From Mesocentrotus franciscanus (Eukaryota > Echinodermata > Echinoidea > Camarodonta > Strongylocentrotidae), in the NCBI GenBank assembly GCA_037976565.1, contig CP137668.1:36284088-36348087 (forward strand): a stretch of DNA of 64,000 nucleotides. The letters are read 5' to 3'. Of this stretch, positions 23,580 through 35,137 are shown one piece after another (the first letter of the stretch is position 1; every line of letters starts with the position of its first letter). Both the position numbers and the translations under genes were made by a program. Under the pieces are notes generated by a model. It was not told where the DNA came from. It worked only from the letters and a program-made list of their open reading frames with translations, and made no database searches.

Positions 23580-25835
23580 TCATTACGTTAAAATGACTTA
23601 TCTGCGTGTATTTTTCATTTATCTGAGTGTGCGAGTGCGCGGAAGTGTGTTGTGTGTGCGTGCGTGTGCGTGTTTTGATATGTGTTTTGATATGATGTTA
23701 TTTGGATCTGCAAAGACCAAGTTAATACCCAAATCCCAATTGTTTTATTCAAATATCACAATCAAAGGCATCACTTTGGCGCAAGTCGATTTTTGAACTC
23801 TCTTAAACAATGTCTCATGTTCATCCAAGCGTGACCACATACCACACAAAAATGATACCAAATGATTTGGGATAAAACACTCTTTCATAAGATGTGTAAT
23901 AATTTACTGTTCATAAAATATTTTTTAAATAATTTGCAATTTTCTAGGTATAAACTTTTCTTTTACTCACACGGTAGTATGCATCACCCCTTTCTGTCTG
24001 TATGTTTTCCTATCTCCCGTTTCGTGCTTCTCTCTCACTCTCTCTCTCTCTCTCTCTCCCTATCTCTCACACACAAACGCATACACATATCCACACACTT
24101 CCTCTCAATGTCAGTCTAGAATACAAAGCGTGTTTGCATTTAATTGCAAGTCCGCCCTCTTTTTTCTGGGCAGAAGTGTTATTTTAAAACGATTACTCTC
24201 CTGTAAAACGGAATCACGTTGAAGTCAAAGCAAATTACGCGTCTTACTTTGTGCATGATTACCATAGGCGGATCATTGATTGTCATTAAAAAAAACCTGA
24301 ACAAATTATTGTTAGGTATATCAATCCATTCCTGCTAGATTCACTCAGTAGGGATTGGTTTATCCGAAGTGATTTTTTTTTTGTCGCTAGAAATTTATTT
24401 CACTTTTCAGGAAGCCTGCAGCCCCCCTAATTTCCCTTTGGGAGGAGGGGGGATGGGGGTGTAGGTAGGATGTAAAATAATTATTCTATATTCTTCTCTT
24501 TCTTTGTTCGTCTTTTTTCTAAGTACCCCCTCTACCTAGTGTTTGTATACGCGGGAGCAGCCCTTTCTGCCCCCTTTACAGGACCAACAGGAAATCGCGA
24601 CTCGTGAGATACAATGTCGCAATAAAAATGTCCTAAAAACATGATTTACTGATGTAGAGATACAGAACAATAGTGATAATTCAGAAAACTCAGCCCATTT
24701 CATAACATGATCACAGCTTAGAGGTAGAATCAAGTAGCGGTTGTAGGGTGGGCCTTTGTGGCTCACCCCCCCCCCCCAAAAAAAAATATATATTGATTAT
24801 GAATGAATTTAAACGAGTCACGTGTAGAAATTGAATGTATAAAAAACCCAAAGCCCCTCCAAAATCATTCTTCTGGAACCGCGTCAATTATCAAGGTGAG
24901 CGAGTCTGGAAGAACTGGCTGAATTTCCCATACCATTTTCCTAGGGAGAAAAAACTGCCCCCCCCCTTCATGCCAATCCTGTCTCCGCCCCTGCATGGCA
25001 GACAGAAAAAGTAAGCAATGGGAATGTAAGAGAATAATGTGTAAACATAAGTGATTGTTTTGACAGGTTTCTATCGGAAGAAGTCAAGAGTCGTGAGAGC
25101 TGCAATAGGAAGAGAGTGATTTGCCTGGGAATGAAATCAAAGGGCGTAGTGTAAATTTTTGAGTTACGGGAAATGGGTGAACTGGGGGTGGGGAGGGGCA
25201 TGTTATTACTATTTATCTCGAGGCTGTAGTCAACTTCTTCCCACCGGATGAATTTGTTATAGTTTCAACCCCTCTAACGGTCTTTATAATCAGATCGTTT
25301 TCTGGCCGCAATATATTATGATTGAGTTAACCATAATATTGAAAACAAGGGAAGGATTCGAAATGTATCTGGGCAGCCCCATACACAATAGACCCATTGC
25401 AAGTTTAATCGATTATTTCCCCATTTTAAACGGCCCTACCATGTGATCAGATAAACACATGTACTTGTTTCACATTCGTTCTTTAGTTATATTTTGATGT
25501 CAGTTTCACTACGTAATGCTATATATTTATGCCAATATACACTGCGAAAGAGAGAGTGGACGCTGTTCAAAATAAATAATCTCAAATAAATGTCTGATAT
25601 AAGTTTATCTTTCAAATGTCAAAATAAACATGAATTAATCCTCTCTAAGATGATATGTAATTGGAATCATACCATCTACGCAAGAGTGAGGATAGCCATT
25701 TAACAACTGAAAGAAAATTGCAAGAAATGGGGCATCTGGCCATTCAAATGTTGATGAGCATTACCATCTTGTAGAGTCTATTAAAACAATGCAAAAAAAT
25801 CACGAGATCTTGACCGTGTTTGTCAATACCATGCA
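23580..25835. other. No gene seen
   Basis: Contains short GT- and CT-rich microsatellites (23640-23680, 24030-24060), poly-C and poly-A runs near 24765-24790, and no recognisable exon. Confidence 0.4.
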
Positions 25836-25843
25836 GTCATGAG

Positions 25844-26226
25844 CAGTGGCGGATCCAGGGGGGCCGGGGGGCCCGGGCCCCCTCCCCTAGAAAAAAAAAC
25901 AGGTAAAAACATCCTTTTTTGGAAAAAAAGAAGTTGGGCCCCTCCCTGGCGCCCAAGGGGTGGTGGTGGAAAAAATTACCCTTCCCGGAGGAAAAAAAAT
26001 TTTTCGGGTGCCAAAAAAAAAAAATTGTGCTCACCACCTCTGGCGCCCAAGGGGTGGCGGTGGAAAAAATTACCCTTCCCGGAGGAAAAAAATTTTCGGG
26101 TGCCAATTTTTTTTTTTGCTCACTACCCCACTGAGCGAAAAATCGACCGGCACGATTTTCAAATTTTCGCACGAAGTGGGCCCCTTTTTAGGCCCCCTCC
26201 CTTGCCGCCGGCTGGATCCGCCCCTG
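25844..26226. mobile_element. hAT-type MITE with internal duplication, target duplication GTCATGAG
   Basis: Same family as 14440-14721, with CAGTGGCGGATCCAG and CTGGATCCGCCCCTG ends and a perfect 8-bp duplication (25836-25843, 26227-26234). It is about 100 bp longer because the segment from CTGGCGCCCAAGGGGTGG to the poly-A before TTGTGCTCACCACC is repeated in tandem. Confidence 0.92.
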
Positions 26227-26234
26227 GTCATGAG

Positions 26235-27114
26235 ACCACAGTTGACATCCAGAGCTCAATTCTCCTCATTGTTTCCTATTCGTTGTTTTCATTGTCGAAG
26301 AGGAATATCTTACAGATAGATGATCATTAACATGTGAATGGCTACTTCATCTATTTTTGCAATATTCTTAATCAGATTGGTATTGTGGGTAGGTGATCAA
26401 ACAACATTAGACATTCAAACCTATACAAGTTGTGGTTCTTTTCCCGATCGAATGTGTGCTGTTTAGGAGACTAGAACATGATGGAAAAAGTGTGTAGCGT
26501 TAGGTTTTCGACCAAGGTTCATTGACCAAACAGAGATCAATTGCCCTTTACTCAAATTAACTGTCTCTTTCAATGAATATGCTCACCCAAGTGTGAAAGT
26601 TTAAGACTTGATCTTAATCGATGTTGGGAGAGTTTTAATTTCCCTTTGATTTGATATTATTATTTTATCATATTTTATTCACGGTTTATATGAAGATGTT
26701 GAACAATAAAGAGTGTCCACTTTTTCTTGTTGCTGGGTGTATTATCCTTATATAAAATGTAGTTGGTCACAACGATACCGGTATTTAAAAACAATTATTA
26801 TTTATTCTTGTAGTAAATCAACCTGAGAAATAATTGGACACAAAATTAGTTTAGACTCTGTACCAGATATTTGGTTTGCTTTACAGGCGAATCCCCACTC
26901 AACCACCACCACCCCACCCATATTATATCCATATCATACTCTATTCCCATCATCCCCAAATGCCCTGGATTTTGTTTTTCCTGTACAATCATAATATGAT
27001 AACCTTGCCACTGACCTATGTCAGCACATCGTTTCCGCCTATTGTTAATCGCAATAAAAAATTCCCAAAACTGTATCACTTGCTTTCGAGATAGCGACGA
27101 TAACGTTTGTAATA
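26235..27114. other. Upstream region of ependymin gene A; nothing certain
   Basis: AT-rich. I see no strong TATA box near the ATG at 27115; any 5' untranslated exon was not identified. Confidence 0.3.
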
Positions 27115-27557
27115 ATGTCGCCGACAAGGGAGTTCGTTATCGTCATCCTCCTTGGGTCTTTCGCCGTCGCCTTTGGACGGCCCGATGTCGGGAAGGCGTT
27201 CGGAAGAGCTCGGGTCGGTCTCCTTGGAGACAAACTACGTGGTCATCATTCAACTTCGGAGCTACGTCGACTGCCGGTTAGAGTACGCGTAAGTAACCCC
27301 GATATCGAAGGAACCCCGATAGATAGGGATAATGACCTATACACTTACGAACCAATCGACAACCTCTCCAAACCAAGGCATGCATCCCAACCAGCCGTGG
27401 CCGCTACCCCGTGCCATACAGCAGAGCAATGGGAGGGCAGAGCCAGCGAGTGGGATCACATCCAGGGCGTCAACAACCGTTTCAACATCACCTTCGATGG
27501 GACTCATCGACGAAAAAGGATCATGGAAGATAAACACGCTCAACTCCCAGGAAAGAG
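27115..27557 (+). CDS. Ependymin-related protein A, exon 1
   Basis: Encodes a hydrophobic N-terminal signal peptide (FVIVILLGSFAVAFG), a linker of about 85 residues, and the start of the ependymin domain, ATPCHTAEQWEGRASEWDH followed by NRFNITFDG. The donor at 27558 (AAAGAG then GTGAGC) leaves phase 2 and joins exon 2 to read KRIYEYIMLYDEG. Ependymin-related proteins are secreted, calcium-binding, disulphide-linked glycoproteins with a hydrophobic pocket. The first of four conserved cysteines is in TPC, and NIT is a possible N-glycosylation site. The ATG was chosen because it starts the signal peptide and matches gene B. Continuing past the donor would stop within two codons. The family call rests on motif order over all three exons. 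Confidence 0.85.
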
Positions 27558-27913
27558 GTGAGCATGTTCGTGTCAACAACTATAATGCGAAATATATGCA
27601 TTGTGATGGCTATATAAATAAACTGATTTGTACATGTCCGTTTCATGACAATAACACCCCAAACCCAGGAGAAAAAACTTAGAACTTACTGAAAAGATCA
27701 ATTTACCCCCCCCCCCCAAAAAAAAAAAAACTGTTTACAATCTTTTCTTTCTTATTTTAATTATTATTTCCCCCTGTTCAATGGGGGGGGGGTAGAGCCC
27801 TCGTACCCCTGTATTTACGCCACTGATAAACGACCAACAGGGCGATTGGTTTAATCAATTTGGTTAATCTTCTTGTGACTACAGAAATTCGTCAAGAGGG
27901 CGTAATGGAATAA

Positions 27914-27980
27914 GCTTAACCCCGGACTATAGGTGGGTTTAAGACCCCCCTTTAGCCCCACCTATAGTACGGGGTTAAGC
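27914..27980. repeat. Small hairpin element in intron 1 of gene A
   Basis: Two 24-bp arms (27914-27937 and 27957-27980), reading GCTTAACCCCG then CTATAGGTGGG and its complement, match at 23 of 24 positions around a 19-base loop. Confidence 0.8.
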
Positions 27981-28669
27981 AAAATTTTGCCAGTGTGAAA
28001 ACAGTATAATCAGTATTACTTTTCTAACATTATAAATATACCTTTCTCCTTAAAAGTGTTAAACCTGTAGGGCAGATCTAGGATTGTGTAAGGGAGCGGG
28101 GGCACACCTCCGTTAAAATTACATATTTAAGTGGGCAAAGATTGTGTTGTGTACTTAAGGTAGACCGGTTGGGTTTCGGAGGGAGGGGGAGGGGGGGGGG
28201 CACGAGCCAGTATTCTCCGTTATTCCGCCACTGACCTCCCAAAAATACATCGACTTTGAGCTGCTGGTTTGGCCTGTAATTAACAATTGTGGGATTCTTC
28301 TATTCACTAATGCAGTTTGGATAAAATATCATATGCATAATCAATTGATAAAAAATATCAACAGGAAAAAAGGTCAAAGGAACCTGGTGGAATGATAGGA
28401 GGTTCCACTTGGAGATAATAACATGTCAATCAAGAATCGACGTAGTCATCAGGTTCACCATTTGAGTATGTGGGTGGGTGTGTGGCTGTATATGCTGTGT
28501 TGTGTTGTGTGAGTGTGGGCGGGGAACAATCAGCGCAAAAAGACTGCTACAAAATGGAATGTGTATGCACTTTTGCGACATACAAAGCAATACGCTGAAG
28601 GAATTATTTCAAAACGCCATTGGAAATAAGCTATTTATCAGCTTTCATGGGTTATCCTAAATATATAAT

Positions 28670-28755
28670 TTTTTCTTTCTCTACTGTATTCCATGATATT
28701 AATATAAATGTACTTATACTTGACGAATAAAATTCATCAATCAAGCAAACAAGCA
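28670..28755 (+). mobile_element. Retroelement 3' tail
   Basis: Ends TTGACGAATAAAATTCATCAATCAAGCAAACAAGCAATCAAG, an AATAAA-like signal followed by a loose CAAG/CAAT repeat, typical of non-LTR element 3' ends. No coding part is attached. Confidence 0.4.
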
Positions 28756-28845
28756 ATCAAGCGAAGAACTTGGTTCAGAGGGAAGTAGGGTTTCTTTTTA
28801 ATAGTCCAATTCTAGGAGAGCATTAAGATTACGATTACTGCATTA

Positions 28846-29594
28846 TGTCATGATTATGATTGTGATTATGATTATGTTGTGATTATGATTGTGATTATGA
28901 TTATGTTGTGATTTATGATTATGATCATGATAATGATTGTAATTTATAGTTATGATTGTGATTGTGATTATGATTATGATTATGATCATGATTATGATTG
29001 TGATTGTGATTGTGATTATGATTATGATCATGATTATGATTGTGATTGTGATTGTGATTGTGATTGTGATTATGATTATGATGGTGATAGTGATTATGAT
29101 TATGATTATGATTGTGATTGTGATTATGATTATGATTGTGATTATAATTATGATTATGATTGTGATTGTGATTATGATTGTGATTGTGGTTATGATTGTG
29201 ATTGTGATTATAATTGTGATTGTGATTGTGATAATGATAATGATTATGATTATGGTTGTGATTATGATTATGATTATGATTATGATCGTGATTGTGATTA
29301 TGATTGTGATTGTGATTATGATTATCATTATGATCATGATTATGATTATGATTATGATTGTGATTGTGATTGTGATTATGATTATGATTGTGTTTGTGAT
29401 TATGATGGTGATTGTGATTATGATTGTGATTGTGATTATGAGTATGAGTATGATCATGATTATGATTGTGATTATGATTGTGATTATGATTGTGATTGTG
29501 ATTTATGATTATGATCATGATTATGATTATGATTGTGATTATGATTATGATTATGATTATGATTGTGATCATGATTATGATTATGATTATGATT
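28846..29594. repeat. (GATTAT/GATTGT)n hexanucleotide array, about 750 bp
   Basis: Nearly every unit is GATTAT or GATTGT, with rare GATCAT, GATAAT, GATGGT and AGTATG variants. It fills the 3' part of intron 1 of gene A and ends about 75 bp before the exon 2 acceptor. Long open frames on both strands (Asp-Tyr, Ile-Met, His-Asn repeats) result only from the period being a multiple of three. Confidence 0.95.
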
Positions 29595-29669
29595 CCGAAC
29601 TACGCGTAGTCAGTAATAAACCCAAACAAATTTTCATCGAACTTTTCATTTTCATCATTCCCCGCTTAG

Positions 29670-29875
29670 AATCTACGAGTACATCATGCTTTACGATGAA
29701 GGGATACAGTACGTCATCAACCACAACTACAACACATGCACTGTGGAACAGCTAGGAACATGGCGCAACTTCACCATTCCACCAAACTCTACTCTGGAGG
29801 ACTACTACGAGATAGGTGCTCCAGGAAGCGCCTTCATGGTGCAAGAATGGTCTGATAGAATCCCAGGAAGACAAA
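29670..29875 (+). CDS. Ependymin-related protein A, exon 2
   Basis: The acceptor is CCCCGCTTAG and the donor ACAAA followed by GTAAGT. The exon encodes the middle of the ependymin domain: IYEYIMLYDEG, YVINHNYNTCTVEQLGTW, RNFTIPPNSTLEDYYEIGAPG and MVQEW. It holds the second conserved cysteine (NTC) and two possible N-glycosylation sites (NFT, NST). It enters in phase 2 and leaves in phase 1, as in gene B. Protein identity to gene B exon 2 is very high while the introns differ strongly, which argues for purifying selection on this exon. Confidence 0.9.
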
Positions 29876-30199
29876 GTAAGTTCTCTCTTTCTCTCTCGCT
29901 ATCTCTCTCTTTCTCTCCATCCCCTCCCCCTTGAATTATAAAATGATAACAATAATTATATAGTATTACATCAGTCAGTAACGAATTGTTTTTTTTTTCG
30001 ACAGTCCTTTTTTTTAGAGTCTTATAGCTGTATTTAACGATATCAGTCTTCTTTTAAACCCAACGTACAATTAGGTGTGTAATTAGAAAGTGCACTAAAT
30101 TTATTTAATTCCTACAGCTATATTTTTCACTTCAATTATATAACATCATATTTTATCCAACTCCCCAAATGTCTAGTTTTGGCAACTATTAATTCATGA

Positions 30200-30312
30200 T
30201 TATGTTCTTCTATTATTGTTATGATTGCCAATGTATATTATTTTGTATTTTAATTTATAAAACAATCTCAATCCGGCCTTTGGCCTCGTTGATTAAAAAA
30301 ATAAAAAATAAA
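30200..30312 (+). mobile_element. LINE 3' tail in intron 2 of gene A
   Basis: Ends CAATCTCAATCCGGCCTTTGGCCTCGTTGATT followed by an AAAATAAAAAATAAA tail. The GGCCTTTGGCC hairpin plus A-rich tail is the look of a CR1-like LINE 3' end. Confidence 0.5.
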
Positions 30313-30598
30313 CCATTTCCATTCAATTTCAATATTCATTTATGCACAGGCGGTGCATTCTACGCTACATGGGTGAAAGTATTCTTTTCAAGGGGGCAAA
30401 CATTAAGCAATTAACTTCTAAAATGCACAAAGTAGGACGTCTCCATGTTTTAAAAATCTGTGGATATTTGTGGGCCATTTTAATTGTCTCCGAAGTGGCC
30501 TATTTTGTCGTACTTCAGAACAAAAAAGGAGTAATGTCTACTCCTTCATCTGATTCCCTTACACTCCCTGTTTGTCTTTGATCATCTTGTTCATGTAG

Positions 30599-31085
30599 AG
30601 GAAAGTTGGATCGGTACATACACTGATAATGGCTGCTGGCCTGTGACTGAGATCTTCATGGAGAAAGACGAACACCAGACCATGATCCAGTCGGTCAGTA
30701 CCAAGTTCTTTGATCTCAAAGCTGGGATCTCGAGCATGTCTGTATTTACACCCCCATCGTTCTGCAACACGACCAATACCTCGACCACTCCAGAGCAACA
30801 GTCCACCGAAAACCCACGACCAGTGCGTCCGAGACCCAGGGCTCTTCCGACCAACCCACGAGCCCGTCCGCATTCGACCCGAAGGTTCCCAACTTCCCAC
30901 TTTCCCGACCCGAGATGGCCCAAGTCCTTCAGAACCAGCGTGGTCGAATGCACGGAGATCACAGTCTACTGAAGGCGGTTCTATCCGGAGATTACCGACA
31001 ACTCCCCGAAGGCATAGATCAGATGACCTATGATACCTTGTCCAAAGCGTACCGTGCCGCTATGAAGAGTGGAGGAGCAGAATAG
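30599..31085 (+). CDS. Ependymin-related protein A, exon 3, with apparent frameshift
   Basis: After the acceptor TTCATGTAG the exon reads KESWIGTYTDNGCWPVTEIF, then QSVSTKFFDL, then SVFTPPSFC, completing the four-cysteine ependymin domain. After FCN the frame continues only as an Arg/Pro-rich tail to a stop at 30972. Another frame becomes coding-like from about 30810: Ser/Thr-rich TTSASETQGSSDQPT, then FDPKVPNFPLSRPEMAQVLQ, then SLLKAVLSGDYRQLPEGID and AYRAAMKSGGAE, stopping at 31083-31085. Going from the first frame to the second requires one missing base near 30795-30825. I therefore give the exon end as 31085; if the sequence is correct as written, the CDS ends at 30972. An AATAAA lies at 31404. 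Confidence 0.75.
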
Positions 31086-31995
31086 AAACCTTGTCTTGTC
31101 ACGGTCCCTCATAATATTTCCCCTCGATTCCCTAATAAGTACATTGATGCTGTGGAGGAGTCGTACCCATTCAGTTTCAAAATACGAAAGTGTGACCTAT
31201 CCACAAATATAGCAGCATCCTGAAAGGACATAAATCCGGGAGCGACCTTTTTCTTCTTTTGTTTTTACTGGGGTGCTGGCAATAGGAAAAATTTCCCACG
31301 ACTCCCAAATTCTGTGATAAGGAAATATAGGGGCTCACTTAGTATAGGTGCCGTTTATCTTCATAAAGATATGAAAATATCTGAAGCAAAAAGTAAATTA
31401 ACCAATAAATATATACAATTATAAACATGGTTTGCCCTCTCCCTACATAAGTCACACCTGCAGCACCCTCAGTATAAGGCTCCCCAGCCAATGTATCCTC
31501 GGTATATAATTCCTGTAATAAGTACTTTGTTTCCCATCTTCTGTTTATGTGTGTCTGTATCTATCCTCTATCCTACCCCTCTCCTCTTCATCAATTCCAT
31601 TTCAAAACATCATCTTCACCTACTGAGTTGTACTTGTTTTGTTAGAAAACATCCGCGACTACCTGGATGTAAGTATAAGAGTAATGATAGTATTTCCCAC
31701 TGGTCCCGATCCTACTAATTCAGTAAAACAAAGCCCTGGGTCTAAGATCATGTTAAACAAAAGGAAAACTTAAACTTCAGACTTACTTCCTATGTTAAAC
31801 CTAGCTTCGGGTTTTTGAACCTGAAACTGGGTTAAGGCTTTTGAAATTTACGGTTTAGGCTTTTAACATTTAAAAAATTTGTTTCAAATACATTGACGGA
31901 GTGACGTGCACTCCTAAACTGAGATTGCAGCGTCTTGAACATTCAATTAGACAGAGCTGAAAATATGTTTGCAGTATCGCACCGTGATAATATCA
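31086..31995. other. 3' flank of gene A
   Basis: An AATAAA at 31404-31409 is a plausible polyadenylation signal about 320 bp after the stop. Nothing else is recognised. Confidence 0.35.
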
Positions 31996-31998
31996 ACC

Positions 31999-32417
31999 TA
32001 AAGGGGAAGTCCATCCTGATATTAAGTTGGTTTTAATAGAAGCAGAAAAATAAGAGGAATAGGTCAGTAAAAGTTTGAGTAAATTCCGATTAAAAGTTAG
32101 AAAGTCATGCATTTTGAAGTTGCGATCAATCAGAATCAAATTGGCAACACTGTGAGTATCTTGCGAGCTCCTCCCCTATTTGCTCGGTACATAAAATGCC
32201 AAACACTTTAATTTTCTTTGTTTTTGATGACGGAATAGATTTGTTATCCATACAGCGGTTAAAAAGAAACATATTTGCAATAATTATATATTTAGGGTGC
32301 ATGTATGATTGAAAAAAGGTGTGTGGGAAAATACAAAATTGTGATTCCTTTTTTTTGTACGGAGCGAATGGGAGGGGAGCTCGCAAGATACGTCTTTTCA
32401 GGGTGGACTTCCCCTTA
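31999..32417. mobile_element. MITE with inverted ends AGGGGAAGTCCA / TGGACTTCCCCT
   Basis: The ends are inverted repeats of about 18 bp flanked by TAA/TTAA-like bases. The subterminal sequence (GAAGCAGAAAAATAAG, AAAAGTTTGAGTAAATTCCGAT, TTAGAAAGTCATG) is a diverged match to the element at 54484-55260, so both belong to one family. There is no coding capacity. Confidence 0.7.
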
Positions 32418-32419
32418 AA

Positions 32420-33228
32420 CTGATGTCACAGGCGTCTATTTTGCAAATTTGTAAGCCCTTTTTTGGACGAAAATTCTAGTTTTATATGCCTTGTAGCATT
32501 TGTATCTCTTATTTGTTTGTTCCTTACCCTGGATTTGCCCAGCACCCCCTCTTTGTCTCATTCTTTATTATTATTAATCTACGTTCAATAATTATTTCAC
32601 TATTTCTGTTAAAAAAACAATAAAAAAACAATTTTTCTCACCCTCTGACCCTCTCTATATGTCTATGTATGAGTCTATATCTCTCTTATATCCCCCATCT
32701 CCCATTCCTCTCTATCCTCTCTATATAGTGATGACTTTAAAATGGTGTATGTTATTCATTAGATCTATTTCGAATCATGTACCACACCTACCTATATGTT
32801 AATGCTCTTTGACAATTAGAAGAAACATATCTTAATAAACCAATTTATTAACACCATTTGCACTTCTTGATTTATTCATTTTTAGTGTGAAATTATTCTC
32901 ATTACTAGATGCAGGCCCCGCGGAACGTTTTTCAAAGTGGGGCTAAAGTATTTACGATCAGGTAGAACGTAGCGAGCGGAGCGTAAATAGGCGTGGGGCG
33001 GAGCCCCTGGTGCTCAGGGTTTTTAGCAGGCCGGGGCGGCGGAGCCTCATTCAAAGTGGGCGGAGGGGGCACCAACAAAAAAGGGCACTTTCTGGGGAAA
33101 AACGGGCACCTACAAAGGGAAACCGAAAATATACAATTTTTAGATGTTGGTATATACCCCTACATTGTGATTACATTATCAGGGATGATTTAGATGTTTG
33201 TTTCTCTCTTTACATGGTCCAAGATACT
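32420..33228. other. No gene seen
   Basis: AT-rich sequence with a GC-rich, gene-free patch at about 32915-33110. Confidence 0.35.
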
Positions 33229-33229
33229 G

Positions 33230-33585
33230 CTTAAAGATAAAGTTGAGTTCTGGTCATGCGATTGCATTGTGAAAGAAACGTTGTGGAATCGATCAGAAAA
33301 GGTTGATCATCTTTACATATAAGTATTGGTGTGTACTTCAAGATTCTGGAATCATCAAATGATAAGAAATTTGGCCCAGTCTTGGTAAAGTTACAAGCAC
33401 TGTGCACAGAAAGATGTATATGGACTACACGAACATGTGGCAAAAAAATCTGTCCCGATTGTTATGATATTACATGCCATATTTAAAATATTAAGGCATT
33501 TGAAGAGCCATGCGCCGTTTCAGGGAACATTTTTTATCTGATGTTCTTCCACACTTGCATAATACAATGTTAACGCTCACATATT
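33230..33585 (+). repeat. Interspersed repeat, inverted relative to the copy at 23178-23578
   Basis: It starts TTAAAGATAAAGTTGAGTTC and follows the 23-kb copy to the TTCTTCCACACTTGCATAAT block. Its far end is cut by the foldback-derived element that begins at 33588. Confidence 0.7.
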
Positions 33586-33587
33586 CG

Positions 33588-33786
33588 GAGCCAGAGCAAT
33601 ATAATACTGAGTTCCCATAGGCAATCTTTTTATTCAGATGGTCATATCTCGGCAAATACTTAACATATTCAATTGGTTTTCGACATTTGGACATTATTTT
33701 GGGTGCTCTTTCGGAAAATGAAGAAAAAATTGAGAAATTCCAAAAATAGATTTTTATGACGTCACAGCTTTGGTACTCTCTAGTTT
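33588..33786. mobile_element. Half of the foldback element seen at 1805-2135
   Basis: Matches the right half of the 1805-2135 element: AGAGCAATATAATACTGAGTTC, CAGATGGTCATATCTC, TTTTCGACATTTGGACATTA and TCGGAAAATGAAG, ending at GACGTCACAGC. Only one arm remains. Confidence 0.7.
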
Positions 33787-33941
33787 GGCCAGGAGGGATT
33801 AGAGGGATTAGCGTGGTCACTGACAGGTGTTTATCTCATCACCTCACCTCTCGATTAAGAGGATCATGAGGGACCAACAGGCACCGCTTAGGCATTGTTT
33901 TCTATATAGAGGGAGCAAGTAGCTACAAGTAGTACAGTGGG

Positions 33942-34420
33942 GCTTTAAATGAGGCATTTTAAACACTAAAAGACACCATAGGCAATCATACAGTGGATAA
34001 GCTGTTTGGACACGAGATAAAAATTGAAGTGATTGAAAGTCACCGACTACTATCATTTAAGGCCTTTGAAATTCCCTGATTTTTCGCTGACTTTTAAAGT
34101 GATTTCGCTCACTCTCCCTGACTTTTCCTTGACTGGAATAAAAAGGGAACTTATTCTTTAGATTGTCCCTGATTTCCAACAAAGATGGAAACCCTGCCTT
34201 ATTCATAAGGCAGAATGACCACCTTTTCAAAAGAAAAATCATTTACTGTTCTTTAATTGCATAGCCCATTACAACTCTAATTATAAAGATATCTTAATTA
34301 TAAAGATTTTCAAACTTCAATGCTTTCACACATGATTATTTGCAATCATACATGAATTCTGCATCGAGAATTCCATCTTCAAACAATACTGGATAAATAA
34401 AATAATTTATGAAAATTCGG
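33942..34420 (+). repeat. Long direct repeat shared with 56396-56800
   Basis: The two segments match over more than 400 bp with small indels, including CATAGGCAATCATACAGTGG, GTTTGGACACGAGATAAAAA and CATTTAAGGCCTTTGAAATT. The CCCTGATTTTTCGCTGAC and CCCTGACTTTTCC runs resemble common animal interspersed repeats. A plus-strand reading in the other copy (NEAFYTLKDTIGNHTVDKLF) is broken here by a stop. Confidence 0.7.
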
Positions 34421-34989
34421 TGGTTTATACTAGCATTGCAATAAAGTTCAAATACATTTTAACTTGAAATGCGATGACTTTGAGGTGAGTTGCGGCAGAA
34501 AATAATCGATATATCGGCGAGCAAAAAACAGTGAACCGCGCATGTACCGTTGCGTTTCGAGTATAAATTCAGCTCAAAGATAAACAAGGCCTATTTATTA
34601 TTTCATGTGATTAACGGGAAGGGGTATGATATGTACTGAGATTTGTTGCGACAAAGCAGGGAGTGTCTATAATTAGGGTACACCCGTCCGAATGAGAAGA
34701 ATTTTCCTCGGCAGTATTGATATAAAGAACTCACACATGCTAGCAAAACCCTTATTACATTTCATTTGTTTGCATTTGAAACGCATTTGAAACTTCATAA
34801 CTTTATTCGATATATTTTGTGGCGATTTTCCCCTTAATTTGGGGGAAAGGGACACGGCCTAGCTTTCTCATAATTTCGGGCGGGGGTGGGAGGGGTGATC
34901 CCCTGAAAATATCCCGGGATAGGTGTCACCAGGATCGCCGCCCCTGCCCATAGTATCCAGTCTAAAAAAATGGCGGCAGTTGTGGTAGA

Positions 34990-35137
34990 CAGTAGCGGAT
35001 CAGGGGAGGGCAGGGGACTGGGCCCCCCCTGGCCCCAAAACACTTAAATTTCGCCCTTTTTGTTAAAAAAAAAGGAGACGGCCCCCACTGAGCGAAAAAT
35101 TGGCCCCCTCCCTCGCCGCCGGCTGGATCCGCCCCTG
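34990..35137. mobile_element. Internally deleted hAT-type MITE
   Basis: Starts CAGTAGCGGATCAGG and ends GCCGCCGGCTGGATCCGCCC plus CTG. Most of the interior is missing. I see no clear target duplication. Confidence 0.7.

Noticed and set aside
28843..29755. Long open frames on both strands (Asp-Tyr, His-Asn, Ile-Met repeats)
   Set aside because: They are produced by the hexanucleotide array, whose period is a multiple of three, not by selection for protein.
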